The notes: a model not told the origin generated them from the sequence alone. DNA of 33,057 nucleotides from an uncultured Collinsella sp. (GCA_900545835.1 URBB01000005.1:1-33057), one strand, 5' to 3'; counted from the first letter of the stretch, positions 1 through 8,187 are shown. Program-made: numbers and translations.

Positions 1-48
1 CGAGATAGGCTCCGGTCTCGTGGGCTCGGAGATGTGTATAAGAGACAG
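1..48. other. Illumina P7/i7 index plus Nextera adapter (not genomic)
   Basis: Bases 15-48 match the 34-nt Nextera read-2 transposase adapter, which ends in the Tn5 mosaic end AGATGTGTATAAGAGACAG. Bases 1-6 (CGAGAT) are the end of the P7 primer, and bases 7-14 (AGGCTCCG) occupy the 8-nt i7 index slot. Genomic sequence begins at base 49, so this is untrimmed library sequence at a contig end. Confidence 0.97.
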
Positions 49-350
49 ATAAGATCCTGCACCATACGTTCGATGCGGGCGAGGGCGTGCTGATTCCGGC
101 GGAGATTCTCGAGCACGCCAAGCGCGGCTGCCGCAACTTCGTGATCCTGCAGCCGTTCGGGTGTCTGCCCAACCATGTCGTGGGGCGCGGGCTCATCCAT
201 GCGCTCAAGGAGCAGTATCCCACGGCGCAGTTCCTGCCGCTCGACTACGATCCCGACGTGAGCTTCGCCAACGTGGAGAACCGTCTTCAGATGCTCATCA
301 TGAACGCCAAGGCGCAGGGGTGCGGTGAGGCGCATGGCGAGACCGCGTAA
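49..350 (+). CDS. Acyl-CoA dehydratase activase-type protein, C-terminal fragment
   Basis: The open frame begins directly at the adapter junction and ends with TAA at 348-350. About 100 residues remain and no genuine start lies in the window; an internal GTG at 87 is not the start, because the coding frame continues upstream of it (KILHHTFDAGEG). The peptide contains ILQPFGCLPNHVVGRG and LPLDYDPDVSFANVENRLQML. These resemble the C-terminal region of the large activator proteins of 2-hydroxyglutaryl-CoA dehydratase (BadF/BadG/HgdC-type ATPase with DUF2229-like tail). By family, such proteins use ATP to inject an electron into a dehydratase or related Fe-S enzyme; the actual partner cannot be told from this tail. 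The downstream TetR gene overlaps its end by 17 nt, so the two are probably co-transcribed. Confidence 0.75.
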
Positions 351-1023
351 GGACGCCGATGCGCCCGATGCACGCACCCGTATCATCGAGGCGTTTTGGG
401 AGCTCATCGAGAACAACAGCATCTTCGAGCTGTCGGTTGGCGAGGTGACCCGCGCCGCCCAGTGCAATCGCGGAACGTTTTACTACTATTTTCACGATTT
501 CGATGAACTCGTCGCCATCGCCATAGCCCAGCTGCTGCAGGATAACGAGCTCATCACCGATGCCCTCTGGCATTTTTCGAGCGAGGGCGACCTTTCGGCG
601 TTCGACCGGCGCGACGTCCGCTGCCTGCTGCGGCGCGTCGTCATCACCATGAGGGCGGGTGCCGCCGAGCAGGTCGTGCAGGGCATCCATACGATCATCA
701 TCGACCGCGTGAGAGAGATCGTCCACCCCGACGGAGAAGAGCTCAAGGCAGATTCGAGCTTTGCGGTGGGCTTTCTGGTCTCGGGCATCATGGGCTTTGT
801 GATGGCGGTCGGCTTTGCCCGGGAGGGCGGCGAGGAGATAGACCTCGAGCAGCCGGGGGACAGCGCGTGCGCGTACCTGAGGGCGGTCGCCATGCAGACG
901 GTGGAAACGGTCGCGCAAGTCGAGGGCGTCGATACATCCGAGCTGCTCGAACGCGTCTCCAAGGAGGCCGATGCCTATCGCGCATCGCGTGCGACGAGTC
1001 CCGACGTGGTGAAAGACGCCTAG
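334..1023 (+). CDS. TetR/AcrR family transcriptional regulator
   Basis: A 229-residue protein with the N-terminal TetR helix-turn-helix in roughly residues 10-60: TRIIEAFWELIE, then SVGEVTRAAQCNRGTFYYYF, the typical recognition-helix pattern ending in FYYYF. The C-terminal part is an all-helical ligand or dimerisation region with no recognisable specificity. ATG 334 was chosen because GGTGAGG lies just upstream; an in-frame GTG at 325, preceded by AGGGG, is an equally possible start. It overlaps the end of the preceding activase gene and may regulate it. The effector is unknown. Confidence 0.88.
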   Translation: MARPRKDADAPDARTRIIEAFWELIENNSIFELSVGEVTRAAQCNRGTFYYYFHDFDELVAIAIAQLLQDNELITDALWHFSSEGDLSAFDRRDVRCLLRRVVITMRAGAAEQVVQGIHTIIIDRVREIVHPDGEELKADSSFAVGFLVSGIMGFVMAVGFAREGGEEIDLEQPGDSACAYLRAVAMQTVETVAQVEGVDTSELLERVSKEADAYRASRATSPDVVKDA

Positions 1024-1048
1024 GGTTTCTCTTGCGGGGCGCCTGTCG

Positions 1049-1076
1049 CGCATCGCGCGGTGAGTCCCGCGATGCG
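1049..1076. repeat. 9-bp perfect hairpin after the TetR gene
   Basis: CGCATCGCG at 1049-1057 is the exact reverse complement of CGCGATGCG at 1068-1076, with a 10-nt loop. It begins 26 nt after the TetR stop codon. No T-run follows, so it could be a weak or factor-dependent terminator, or an operator. Confidence 0.4.
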
Positions 1077-1156
1077 GTCATAACCTGCATTCATGTGAGC
1101 CGGGTTTATAGATATTCCTCCAGCTGTTAACATAGACAACCTGTGGGTAAAGAGAC

Positions 1157-1184
1157 AAAAGCGCCGCCGACGGGCGGGCGTTTT
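1157..1184 (+). promoter_or_regulatory. Hairpin in the clpC leader, possible attenuator
   Basis: AAAAGCGCCGCC (1157-1168) pairs with GGGCGGGCGTTTT (1172-1184) through a GC-rich stem with single-base bulges. It lies 31 nt before the clpC start and is followed by GATTTC rather than a clean T-run. It may be a terminator or attenuator in the clpC leader. No CtsR box, CIRCE or HAIR element was recognised between 1024 and 1215. Confidence 0.3.
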
Positions 1185-1215
1185 GATTTCGATGAACTCA
1201 TGTAAGGAAACGAGC

Positions 1216-3858
1216 ATGTTAGATAGATTTACCGATCGAGCGCGCAAGGTCATGTCGATGGCCAAACAGGAGGCGCTCGATCTGCACTCAAATAAGGTGG
1301 GCACCGAGCACCTGCTGCTCGCACTCGCCAAGGAGGACGAGGGCATCGCTGCCGAGGCGCTGCGCTCGCTTGATATCTCCTACGACGACATCATGGACAC
1401 CCTCAAGGAGGTCCAGACCACGGTTCCCGAGCCCAGCGAGGAGACCGAGGCTGCCAAGCTTGCCTTTACGCCGCTCGTCATTAGCGTGATGGAGCGCTCC
1501 TTCCGCGTGGCACGTGAGAACAACCAGACCTACGTGTCGACCGAGCACTTGCTGATTGGCATCGTCGAAGAGGGTAACGGCATGGCCATGGACATCCTCA
1601 TGCGCCTGGGTGTGTCGTCCGCCTCCATCAAAAAGGCTATCGAGAAACTTACCGCCAAGGACCAGGACAAGAAGCGTCCGCTCGCCGGCGCCGGTGCTGG
1701 TCGTCCCGGTGCGGGCCTGCCGTTCTTTAGCGGCTCGGACGCGTCGCAGCAAAAGGGGAGCGGCACCGATACGCTTAAGCAGTTCGCCACCAACCTTACG
1801 CAGAAGGCGCGCGACGGCGAGCTCGACCCTGTAATTGGTCGCGAAAAGGAAGTCCAGCGTATGATGGAAATTCTTTCGCGCCGCACCAAGAACAACCCGC
1901 TCATTCTGGGCGACCCCGGCGTGGGCAAGACGGCCATCGTCGAGGGTCTGGCTCAGCAGATTGCAGCTGGCAACGTGCCCGAGAACCTTATGAACCAGAA
2001 CATCTGGACGCTCGACCTGCCGGGCCTCGTTGCGGGCGCCAAGTATCGCGGTGAGTTTGAGGAGCGCCTCAAGAACGTGATCCAGGAGGCCACCGAAGCT
2101 GACGACGTCATCCTGTTTATTGACGAGATGCACACCATCATCGGTGCCGGCTCTGCCGAGGGCTCCATCGACGCGAGCTCCATGCTCAAGCCCGTGCTCG
2201 CGCGCGGTGCCTTCCAGATTATCGGCGCCACCACGGCCGAGGAATTCCGCAAGTACCTCACCAAGGACCCGGCCTTCGAGCGTCGCTTCCAGACCATCGA
2301 TGTCGAGGAGCCGAGCGTCGAGGACACGGTCAAGATCCTGACCGCGCTCAAGCCGCGCTACGAGGAGCACCACCATGTGCGCTATACGCAGGGTGCTATC
2401 GAGGCCGCCGCGAACCTCTCCGACCGCTACATCCAGGATCGCTTCCTGCCCGATAAGGCCATCGACCTCATTGACGAGGCCGGTGCCCGCGCTCGCATCG
2501 CCGCGAATCGCGCGCCCGAGCCGGTGCGTGAGGCCGAGCATCGCGTGGAGGAGCTTAAGGCCGCCGCGCAGGAGGCCACCGAGAGCGACGACATGAACAA
2601 GGCCGCCGAGATCACCGAGCAGCAAAAGGCTGCCGAGATTGAGCTCGCCGAGGTCAAGGCCGCCTGGACCGCCGAGCTCGACGCCAGCCCGCTCACCATC
2701 GATGTCTCCCAGATTGCCGACATCGTGTCCGTGACCTCGGGCGTGCCGGTGTCCTCGCTCACCGAGAGCGAGAGCCGCCGCCTGCTGCAGGCCGAAAGCG
2801 TGCTCAAGACGCGCATCATCGGTCAGGATGAGGCTGTCGAGGCAGTTGCCAAGGCCGTGCGCCGCAGCCGCTCGCCGCTCAAGGACCCGCGTCGCCCCGG
2901 CGGCAGCTTTATCTTCCTGGGCCCCACCGGCACGGGCAAAACCGAGCTCGCCAAGACGCTCGCCGAGTATCTCTTTGGCAGCAAGGACGCGCTCATCAGC
3001 TTCGATATGTCGGAGTTTGGCAGTGAGTTCGAGGTCTCCAAGCTCATCGGTAGCCCCCCGGGCTATGTGGGCCACGACGAGGGCGGCCAGCTCACCAAGG
3101 CCGTTCGTCGTCACCCGTACTCGGTCGTGCTGTTCGACGAGATCGAGAAGGCGCACCCCGATATCTTCAACATCCTGCTGCAGGTGCTGGAGGAGGGCCG
3201 CCTGACCGATAGCCAGGGCAAGACGGTCGACTTCCGCAACACCGTGATCATCATGACGTCCAACGTGGGCGCCCGCGAGATTGCGCAGGATGCGAGCGTT
3301 GGCTTTGGCACTACCGGCGAGCAGGGTCTCACGTCGAGCGAGATCCGCGGTCGCGCGATGGGCGAGCTCAAGCGCCTGTTCCGCCCCGAGCTGCTCAACC
3401 GCATCGACGACATTGTGGTGTTCCAGAAGCTCTCGGGCGAGAATCTCACCAAGATCGCGCACCTGCTGGTGGACGATCTGCGTCAGCGTTTGATTGCCAA
3501 CGGCATGAACATCAAGCTCACCGATGCGGCGTACGACAAGATCGTGGCCGAGGGCACCGACCTCACCAACGGTGCGCGTCCGCTGCGCCGTGCTATTCAA
3601 AAGCTCATCGAGGACCCGCTGTCCGAGGAGCTTCTGGCCGGCGAGTGGGGCGAGGGCGATACCGTCCTGTGCGACGTGGCCGATGGCAAGTTTGTCTTTA
3701 GCCATGGCACGGGCGAGATCCCGGCACCGCGTCCGGCGGGCACGCTCGGTGGCGATACCGCCCCGGCGGCGCCACACACCGGCAACGCCGCGCCCGTGAG
3801 CGGCGGCGTGACCTCGGGCCCCGGCGGCATGATGCAAGCCGGTTCCGGCGCGCTGTAG
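1216..3858 (+). CDS. clpC: ATP-dependent Clp protease ATP-binding subunit ClpC
   Basis: An 880-residue class I Hsp100 AAA+ unfoldase that feeds substrates to ClpP. Order of domains: a double Clp-N repeat (about residues 1-150), NBD1 with Walker A GDPGVGKT near 232-239 and Walker B VILFIDEMH near 298, a short middle coiled-coil of the ClpC/UVR type (EAEHRVEELKAAAQEA region), then NBD2 with Walker A GPTGTGKT near 569-576 and the sensor GARPLRRAIQ. The C-terminus carries a Gly/Ala/Pro-rich tail of about 50 residues. ATG 1216 is preceded by AAGGAAA at 1204-1210; an upstream in-frame TTG (1183) lies in the leader hairpin and is rejected. Unlike the Firmicutes ctsR-mcsA-mcsB-clpC operon, the upstream gene is a TetR regulator and clpC appears monocistronic, with a terminator at 3884. 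Confidence 0.97.
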   Translation: MLDRFTDRARKVMSMAKQEALDLHSNKVGTEHLLLALAKEDEGIAAEALRSLDISYDDIMDTLKEVQTTVPEPSEETEAAKLAFTPLVISVMERSFRVARENNQTYVSTEHLLIGIVEEGNGMAMDILMRLGVSSASIKKAIEKLTAKDQDKKRPLAGAGAGRPGAGLPFFSGSDASQQKGSGTDTLKQFATNLTQKARDGELDPVIGREKEVQRMMEILSRRTKNNPLILGDPGVGKTAIVEGLAQQIAAGNVPENLMNQNIWTLDLPGLVAGAKYRGEFEERLKNVIQEATEADDVILFIDEMHTIIGAGSAEGSIDASSMLKPVLARGAFQIIGATTAEEFRKYLTKDPAFERRFQTIDVEEPSVEDTVKILTALKPRYEEHHHVRYTQGAIEAAANLSDRYIQDRFLPDKAIDLIDEAGARARIAANRAPEPVREAEHRVEELKAAAQEATESDDMNKAAEITEQQKAAEIELAEVKAAWTAELDASPLTIDVSQIADIVSVTSGVPVSSLTESESRRLLQAESVLKTRIIGQDEAVEAVAKAVRRSRSPLKDPRRPGGSFIFLGPTGTGKTELAKTLAEYLFGSKDALISFDMSEFGSEFEVSKLIGSPPGYVGHDEGGQLTKAVRRHPYSVVLFDEIEKAHPDIFNILLQVLEEGRLTDSQGKTVDFRNTVIIMTSNVGAREIAQDASVGFGTTGEQGLTSSEIRGRAMGELKRLFRPELLNRIDDIVVFQKLSGENLTKIAHLLVDDLRQRLIANGMNIKLTDAAYDKIVAEGTDLTNGARPLRRAIQKLIEDPLSEELLAGEWGEGDTVLCDVADGKFVFSHGTGEIPAPRPAGTLGGDTAPAAPHTGNAAPVSGGVTSGPGGMMQAGSGAL

Positions 3859-3883
3859 GGCGTGGCGACAATTTGATACGCGC

Positions 3884-3917
3884 AATCGAGGCGCTCCGGA
3901 AAGGGCGCCTCGATTTG
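3884..3917 (+). terminator. Intrinsic terminator of clpC
   Basis: AATCGAGGCGC (3884-3894) and GCGCCTCGATT (3905-3915) form a perfect 11-bp stem with a 10-nt loop, 25 nt past the clpC stop. The T-run is short (TTTG). Confidence 0.75.
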
Positions 3918-4072
3918 TAGAGCTGCGGAAGTTGTGACCGTTGCGCTATACGGTCCACCGTTAGCCGATGATGCGAGGGCGCTCGGCGTTTTCGACTGGT
4001 TTATGCACGCAAAGTCTGGGAATATACAAGTCGCATGTCTTACTGTCTAACCAGTTGCGCCAAGGAGGCACC

Positions 4073-5530
4073 ATGGACTACAAGATTACCGGCTACGAGC
4101 CCGCCCAGCTGTTCCATTTCTTTGAGGAGGTCAGCGCGATCCCCCGTGGGTCTGGCAACGAGAAGGGCATCAGCGATTTCCTGGTCGCGTTTGCCAAGGA
4201 GCGCGGTCTCGATGTGTATCAGGACGAGGTCTACAACGTCATCATTCGCAAGCCCGCATCTGCCGGCGCCGAGAATGCCCCGACCGTGATGCTGCAGGGC
4301 CACATCGATATGGTGTGCGACAAGTTGGGCTCCGTTGAGCACGACTTTACGACCGATGGTATCGACCTGGTCGTCAAGGACGGCGTCCTTACCGCCAGCG
4401 GCACCACCCTGGGCGCCGACAATGGTATCGCCGTCGCGCTTATGCTTACTGTGCTCAACGACGATTCGATTGCCCATCCGGCCCTCGAGTGCGTGTTCAC
4501 CACCGACGAGGAGACCGGCCTGGTTGGCGCCGAGACGCTCGACAAGTCCCAGATCAGCGCCCGCACCATGATCAACCTCGACTCCGAGGAGGAGGGCGTT
4601 GCCACCGTCAGCTGCGCCGGCGGCGTCGTCGTTACCTACACCTGCCCCATCGTGCGCGAGCACAAGACCGGTAGCACCCTCACGCTCGACATTTCCGGTC
4701 TGTTGGGCGGCCACTCCGGCAGTGATATCAACCTGGAGCGCGGCAACGGAAACCTCATCATGGCCCGCATCATCGACCGCCTGATGGTCGCCGGTGAGCC
4801 CGCCATCGTCAGCTTCAACGGCGGCACCAAGGACAACGCCATCAACCGTGAGTGCAAGGCCGTTCTGGTCTATGCCGATCACGCTGCCGCCGAGGCCGCG
4901 GCCCAGATCGCAAAGGGCATCATCGCCGACGTCACTGCCGAGCTCGAGGTCTTCGACCCCGGCTTTACCTGCACCGTCGAGATTGCCGACGACGCCGAGG
5001 TCGAGGCCATGGACGAGAAGTCCGCGCTTGCCCTCATCCGCGCCCTGCGTCTTGCCCCTAACGGCGTGATTCGCCGCAACGTCGCCACCGACGGCTCCGT
5101 CGAGGTTTCCTCCAACATCGGCGTGGTCGCCACCTCCGATGACGAGGTCAAGATTATGCTGTCCCCGCGCTCCTCGATCACCTCGCTGCAGAACGAGTTC
5201 AAGGACCGCCTGCAGACGCTTGCCGATGTCCTGGGCTTCGACGCCAAGTTTGAGTTCGAGTATCCCGGCTGGAGCTATGCCGAGCATTCGCCGGTCCGCG
5301 ACGTCTTTGTCGAGAGCTATCGCGAGCTCTTTGGCTCCGAGCTGCGCATCGAGTCCATTCACGCCGGCCTTGAGTGCGGCCTGTTTGCCGAGGCCCTGCA
5401 CGGCCTGGACGCCATCGCCGTGGGCCCGACACTCTCCGATGTCCACACCCCGGACGAGAGCATGGAGCTCGCTTCTGCCGAGCGCTTCTACGAGCTGCTC
5501 ATCGACGTCCTCAAGCGCCTTGCTGCGTAA
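4073..5530 (+). CDS. pepD: Aminoacyl-histidine dipeptidase (M20C, PepD-type)
   Basis: A 485-residue cytosolic zinc dipeptidase, the same length as E. coli PepD, which splits Xaa-His and other unblocked dipeptides. Visible M20 motifs: QGHIDMVCD (His about 77, Asp about 79), GADNG (bridging Asp about 116), TDEETG (catalytic Glu about 146 and metal Glu about 147), NLDSEEEG, and a C-terminal metal-ligand context IHAGLECG near residue 430. The lid domain is interrupted between about 200 and 390, as in family members. ATG 4073 has an ideal AAGGAGG at 4062-4068; in-frame codons upstream (from 3968) lack a ribosome site. It stands alone between two terminators, so it is probably monocistronic with a promoter in 3918-4060. 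Confidence 0.93.
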   Translation: MDYKITGYEPAQLFHFFEEVSAIPRGSGNEKGISDFLVAFAKERGLDVYQDEVYNVIIRKPASAGAENAPTVMLQGHIDMVCDKLGSVEHDFTTDGIDLVVKDGVLTASGTTLGADNGIAVALMLTVLNDDSIAHPALECVFTTDEETGLVGAETLDKSQISARTMINLDSEEEGVATVSCAGGVVVTYTCPIVREHKTGSTLTLDISGLLGGHSGSDINLERGNGNLIMARIIDRLMVAGEPAIVSFNGGTKDNAINRECKAVLVYADHAAAEAAAQIAKGIIADVTAELEVFDPGFTCTVEIADDAEVEAMDEKSALALIRALRLAPNGVIRRNVATDGSVEVSSNIGVVATSDDEVKIMLSPRSSITSLQNEFKDRLQTLADVLGFDAKFEFEYPGWSYAEHSPVRDVFVESYRELFGSELRIESIHAGLECGLFAEALHGLDAIAVGPTLSDVHTPDESMELASAERFYELLIDVLKRLAA

Positions 5531-5585
5531 AGGTCGCGCTAGCAGCAGTTCGAGCCACGTGCTAGCGGATTGCAAATGACATTAC

Positions 5586-5634
5586 GAGAGGGGGCATCTG
5601 AGCTTTTGCGACGGGTGCCCCCTCTCTTTTGTTT
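5586..5634 (+). terminator. Intrinsic terminator of pepD
   Basis: GAGAGGGGGCA (5586-5596) pairs perfectly with TGCCCCCTCTC (5616-5626), followed by TTTTGTTT. It lies 56 nt after the pepD stop and separates it from the convergent hipA. Confidence 0.9.
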
Positions 5635-5657
5635 GATAATTGCGAAATTATGGCCAC

Positions 5658-6962
5658 CTAGTCCATTTCTGCCCTGATGAGGTCGAGGGTGCGCTGGCAG
5701 TTTTCGCGGACAGGGCCGAGCATATGCTCGCGCAGGTCCGTCATGCCGGGCAGGTCGGCGTATTCGTCCATGACCTCTTCCATGCAAATGGGCACCTCGT
5801 AGGCGAGGTCCATCATGGTCGCAAAGCAAAACTTCTCGGATAGCCCGGCATCGGTGAGCGTCGCCTCCAGCGCGGGGTCGCCCATACCGTGGTATCGGCG
5901 GATAGCGCCTGGACCGATGCACCCCACACGATTTTCGCCGCCAACGCTCATGGCAAGGCGCGCCCGGCGGCGCATGCGCTCGTATGCCAGCCCCGATGCG
6001 ACATCGTACATTCGAGCCATCATGGCTGCGCCGTCGTTTCCAAGGAGCAGGGAATAGTTTTTCGCATGCGCATCCGGTGCGCCGATAATGGCGTTGAAGA
6101 ACAGCATCTGCGTAAACAGATACAGGTTAAGTTGATGGTGGCTCGTATTTACGAGGAGCTCTTGAATGTCGCGGGTGGTCGGGCCGCCGTCTGCCGTGTA
6201 CTTTTGGGCGGGCATCACCCCAAGTGCCTGACAGAGGTCTTCTTGATGTAGGCGCCTGATCGTTCCGTCTTCGACTTTCACGCGGTCATAGCGCTCAACA
6301 ATGAGGGCAGGTTCGTCCTCAAACATACGATATTCGACGTTTGCCGTTGCGATACCGGCGCGCTGGGCGCTTTTCATGCAGACAAACTCATTGAGAGCCT
6401 CGAGTTTAAATCCGATAACGCCATTTTTGAAAATATGCGTCGTGGGCGAGGAGCCCATGCATTCGCACCAGCGGCCGTTTATGAACGCGAGCGCGAACTT
6501 GCCCTGGTTGCCTCCAAGTGACCAACTTTCATCTAGACCCATCCACGATGCATCGCGGTCATCTCTGATCGACTTGAGACGGAGAGCAATTTCGTGGTCG
6601 TCTATAGGGCGGTAGTCGCCAGCGCGATGCAGGACGGCGTCGGCATCTTCTTCGGCACAAAACTGCACTCCGCCCGGACAGTCGAGTCCGATATGGCTGA
6701 GCATCGCAACGGGATTGTTGGGCCTAACGTTGAATTCGGCGGCAATCGCTTTTCGTTGGTCCTCGCTGTCGGGTAGAAGGCCAAACAAGTACGGATTCAT
6801 GACCTGTTGGCCGTATGTGCGATTTGATACGGGTATGTTGGTCGATAGGGCTGGCCCGTCATAGTCATGATCGTAGGTAAAGCTGATAAGACCGTTCTCA
6901 TCTTGCGTAAGCGTTCCCGCAGGTACGCCGCAAATAATGGTCCGAAGTGATGTTCTGGCCAT
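5658..6962 (-). CDS. hipA: HipA-type serine/threonine kinase toxin
   Basis: A 434-residue HipA family kinase. In characterised members the kinase phosphorylates an aminoacyl-tRNA synthetase such as GltX and triggers growth arrest; the target here is unknown. The N-terminal HipA_N region (about 1-110) contains PVSNRTYG and PYLFGLLPDSE. The kinase core shows the nucleotide-loop-like SLGGNQGKFALAF (about 148-160), LIVERYDR (220-227), RLHQEDLCQALG, the catalytic loop GAPDAHAKNYS with Asp297 and Asn302, and the metal-binding Asp320 in MYDVASGLAY. All catalytic residues appear intact. ATG 6962 lies 3 nt after the hipB stop with a weak AAGGGAAA upstream, indicating coupled translation. Its 3' end converges on the pepD terminator. 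Confidence 0.92.
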   Translation of the reverse strand: MARTSLRTIICGVPAGTLTQDENGLISFTYDHDYDGPALSTNIPVSNRTYGQQVMNPYLFGLLPDSEDQRKAIAAEFNVRPNNPVAMLSHIGLDCPGGVQFCAEEDADAVLHRAGDYRPIDDHEIALRLKSIRDDRDASWMGLDESWSLGGNQGKFALAFINGRWCECMGSSPTTHIFKNGVIGFKLEALNEFVCMKSAQRAGIATANVEYRMFEDEPALIVERYDRVKVEDGTIRRLHQEDLCQALGVMPAQKYTADGGPTTRDIQELLVNTSHHQLNLYLFTQMLFFNAIIGAPDAHAKNYSLLLGNDGAAMMARMYDVASGLAYERMRRRARLAMSVGGENRVGCIGPGAIRRYHGMGDPALEATLTDAGLSEKFCFATMMDLAYEVPICMEEVMDEYADLPGMTDLREHMLGPVRENCQRTLDLIRAEMD

Positions 6963-6965
6963 TGG

Positions 6966-7436
6966 CTATTTCCCTTCAGACTCGGCTTGAGCGGGTGCGC
7001 TAGCGGCAATCGAGACTCCGAGATTGGACATGGCGAAATCGGCGAAGGCCCTGTCGTAGAGCTCGGACGTAAAGGGGGTATCTGGAAGAGCTGGAATGGC
7101 TGCGCCGCGTCGGTGGCTATGAGAGGGACGTTGAGCGTGATGGCGTCTGGGGGTACAGCGAGATTGCAGATCAGCATGCGGGGCGTCGGTCGGCTGCTCA
7201 TGTTTCGCTTCGTCGATATCCCCTTGTGCTGCGAGCGCCAGTCCAAGAGCGTTGAAAATCGCCAGCAATTTGTCGAGTCGAATGCCGGTGGCGTCTCCTA
7301 GCTCGAGCGATGCGAGCAGGCGCTCCGAAACACCGGCCTTTTTGGCGAGGGCGGCACGGGTGAGACCCTGAGTCTCGCGTGCCTGGCGCACGTAGATGCC
7401 AGCTTGGCGCGGTGTGGTGATGGGAAGGGTATCCAC
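6966..7436 (-). CDS. hipB: HipB-type antitoxin and autorepressor
   Basis: A 156-residue protein whose first 75 residues are a Cro/C1-type helix-turn-helix (IYVRQARETQGLTRAALAKK, GVSERLLASLELG, LDKLLAIFNALGL), as in HipB. The rest is a long tail rich in His, Arg and Pro (about 80-115), ending in a more ordered segment, YDRAFADFAMSNLG. HipB of E. coli is only about 88 residues, so the tail is a marked extension; a compensated frame change in the middle cannot be excluded. The GTG start at 7436 is supported by AGGAG at 7443-7447 with a 6-nt gap. It is the first gene of the hipBA operon and should bind the inverted repeats at 7452-7492 just upstream. Confidence 0.85.
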   Translation of the reverse strand: MDTLPITTPRQAGIYVRQARETQGLTRAALAKKAGVSERLLASLELGDATGIRLDKLLAIFNALGLALAAQGDIDEAKHEQPTDAPHADLQSRCTPRRHHAQRPSHSHRRGAAIPALPDTPFTSELYDRAFADFAMSNLGVSIAASAPAQAESEGK

Positions 7437-7451
7437 GGCGATCTCCTAACG

Positions 7452-7498
7452 TGCAGACTTTTGCATATCAGTATGACATGCAAAAGTCTGCATGAAAA
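7452..7498 (-). promoter_or_regulatory. hipBA promoter with embedded HipB operators
   Basis: TGCAGACTTTTGCAT (7452-7466) and ATGCAAAAGTCTGCA (7478-7492) are perfect 15-bp inverted repeats with 11 nt between them. On the minus strand a -35-like TTTTCA (7498-7493) and a -10-like CATACT (7475-7470) are 17 nt apart. One operator arm exactly fills the promoter spacer, the other lies just downstream of the -10, and the -10 lies between the arms. Binding by HipB would block RNA polymerase. Confidence 0.75.
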
Positions 7499-7528
7499 GG
7501 CCTCATGCAAAACACTGCATGAGGCCTT
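7494..7528 (-). terminator. Terminator of mntP, overlapping a third HipB-like site
   Basis: AAGGCCTCATGCA (7497-7509) and TGCATGAGGCCTT (7516-7528) form a perfect 13-bp stem with a 6-nt loop. On the minus strand the stem runs into TTTTC, 29 nt after the mntP stop. Its interior (7505-7522) matches the HipB operator arm at 7478-7495 in 16 of 18 positions. Confidence 0.7.
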
Positions 7529-7556
7529 GCCCGGACGTTTAGTTTTGAAGGGTGTT

Positions 7557-8135
7557 TTACAGCGCCAAAAACCCCAAGTGTTCCAGCAGAATCTTGAGGC
7601 CGATAAGGATAAGCACGACGCCGCCCACGATGGTGGCGGGCTTTTCGTAGCGCGCGCCAAAGGTGTGGCCGATCGCCACGCCGGCAACGGAGAAGACAAA
7701 GGTCGTGATGCCAATGAGCGACACGGCGGGGACGATGTCGACCGAAAGCGCGGCGAACGAGATGCCCACGGCCAGGGCGTCGATTGAGGTGGCGATGGCG
7801 AGGATCAGGTACTCGCCCAGGTCAATCTTCTCGGCATCCTTGCCGTCGCCTTCGTTCTCGTCCTCAGTAAAGGCTTCCCACAGCATCTTGCCGCCGATGA
7901 AGGCCAAAAGGATGAAGGCGATCCAATGGTCGATGGGTCCGATGATGCCCATGAACTGGCTGCCAAGCGCCCATCCGATTACGGGCATGCCGGCCTGAAA
8001 GCCGCCAAAGAACAGGCCGAGCACCACGGCGACTTTAAGGTTGATCTTTTTCATGCCGAGACCTTTGCAGATGGAAACGGCAAAGGCGTCCATCGAAAGG
8101 CCAACGGCGAGCAACACGAGCTCTGCGAGTCCCAT
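7557..8135 (-). CDS. mntP: Manganese efflux pump MntP
   Basis: A 192-residue inner-membrane protein of the MntP (YebN, DUF204) family, which exports Mn2+. Six hydrophobic segments are visible as two repeats of three, each starting with the family hallmark: GLSMDAFAVSICKG in the first half and ATSIDALAVGISFA in the second, whose Asp residues are needed for transport. A charged loop, TEDENEGDGKDAEK, separates the halves. ATG 8135 was chosen because GAGGGAG lies 7 nt upstream. The frame stays open for 35 further codons, but that part lies inside the riboswitch and terminator and is not translated. The upstream yybP-ykoY element gives an independent reason for the Mn assignment. Confidence 0.95.
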   Translation of the reverse strand: MGLAELVLLAVGLSMDAFAVSICKGLGMKKINLKVAVVLGLFFGGFQAGMPVIGWALGSQFMGIIGPIDHWIAFILLAFIGGKMLWEAFTEDENEGDGKDAEKIDLGEYLILAIATSIDALAVGISFAALSVDIVPAVSLIGITTFVFSVAGVAIGHTFGARYEKPATIVGGVVLILIGLKILLEHLGFLAL

Positions 8136-8187
8136 AGTCTGGCTCCCTCTCTGCGGGCGGGCCCGCGTGTACCTCTTGAGGGAGTAA

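Noticed and set aside
1288..3885. An 865-codon open frame antisense to clpC
   Set aside because: clpC is fully conserved on the plus strand; long antisense frames are expected from GC-rich codon use. The same applies to antisense frames at 4040-5575, 20716-21960, 23329-24576 and 10738-11613.
5658..7436. hipBA as part of a prophage or integrated element
   Set aside because: No integrase, transposase, attachment site or tRNA is adjacent; only the toxin-antitoxin pair is visible.
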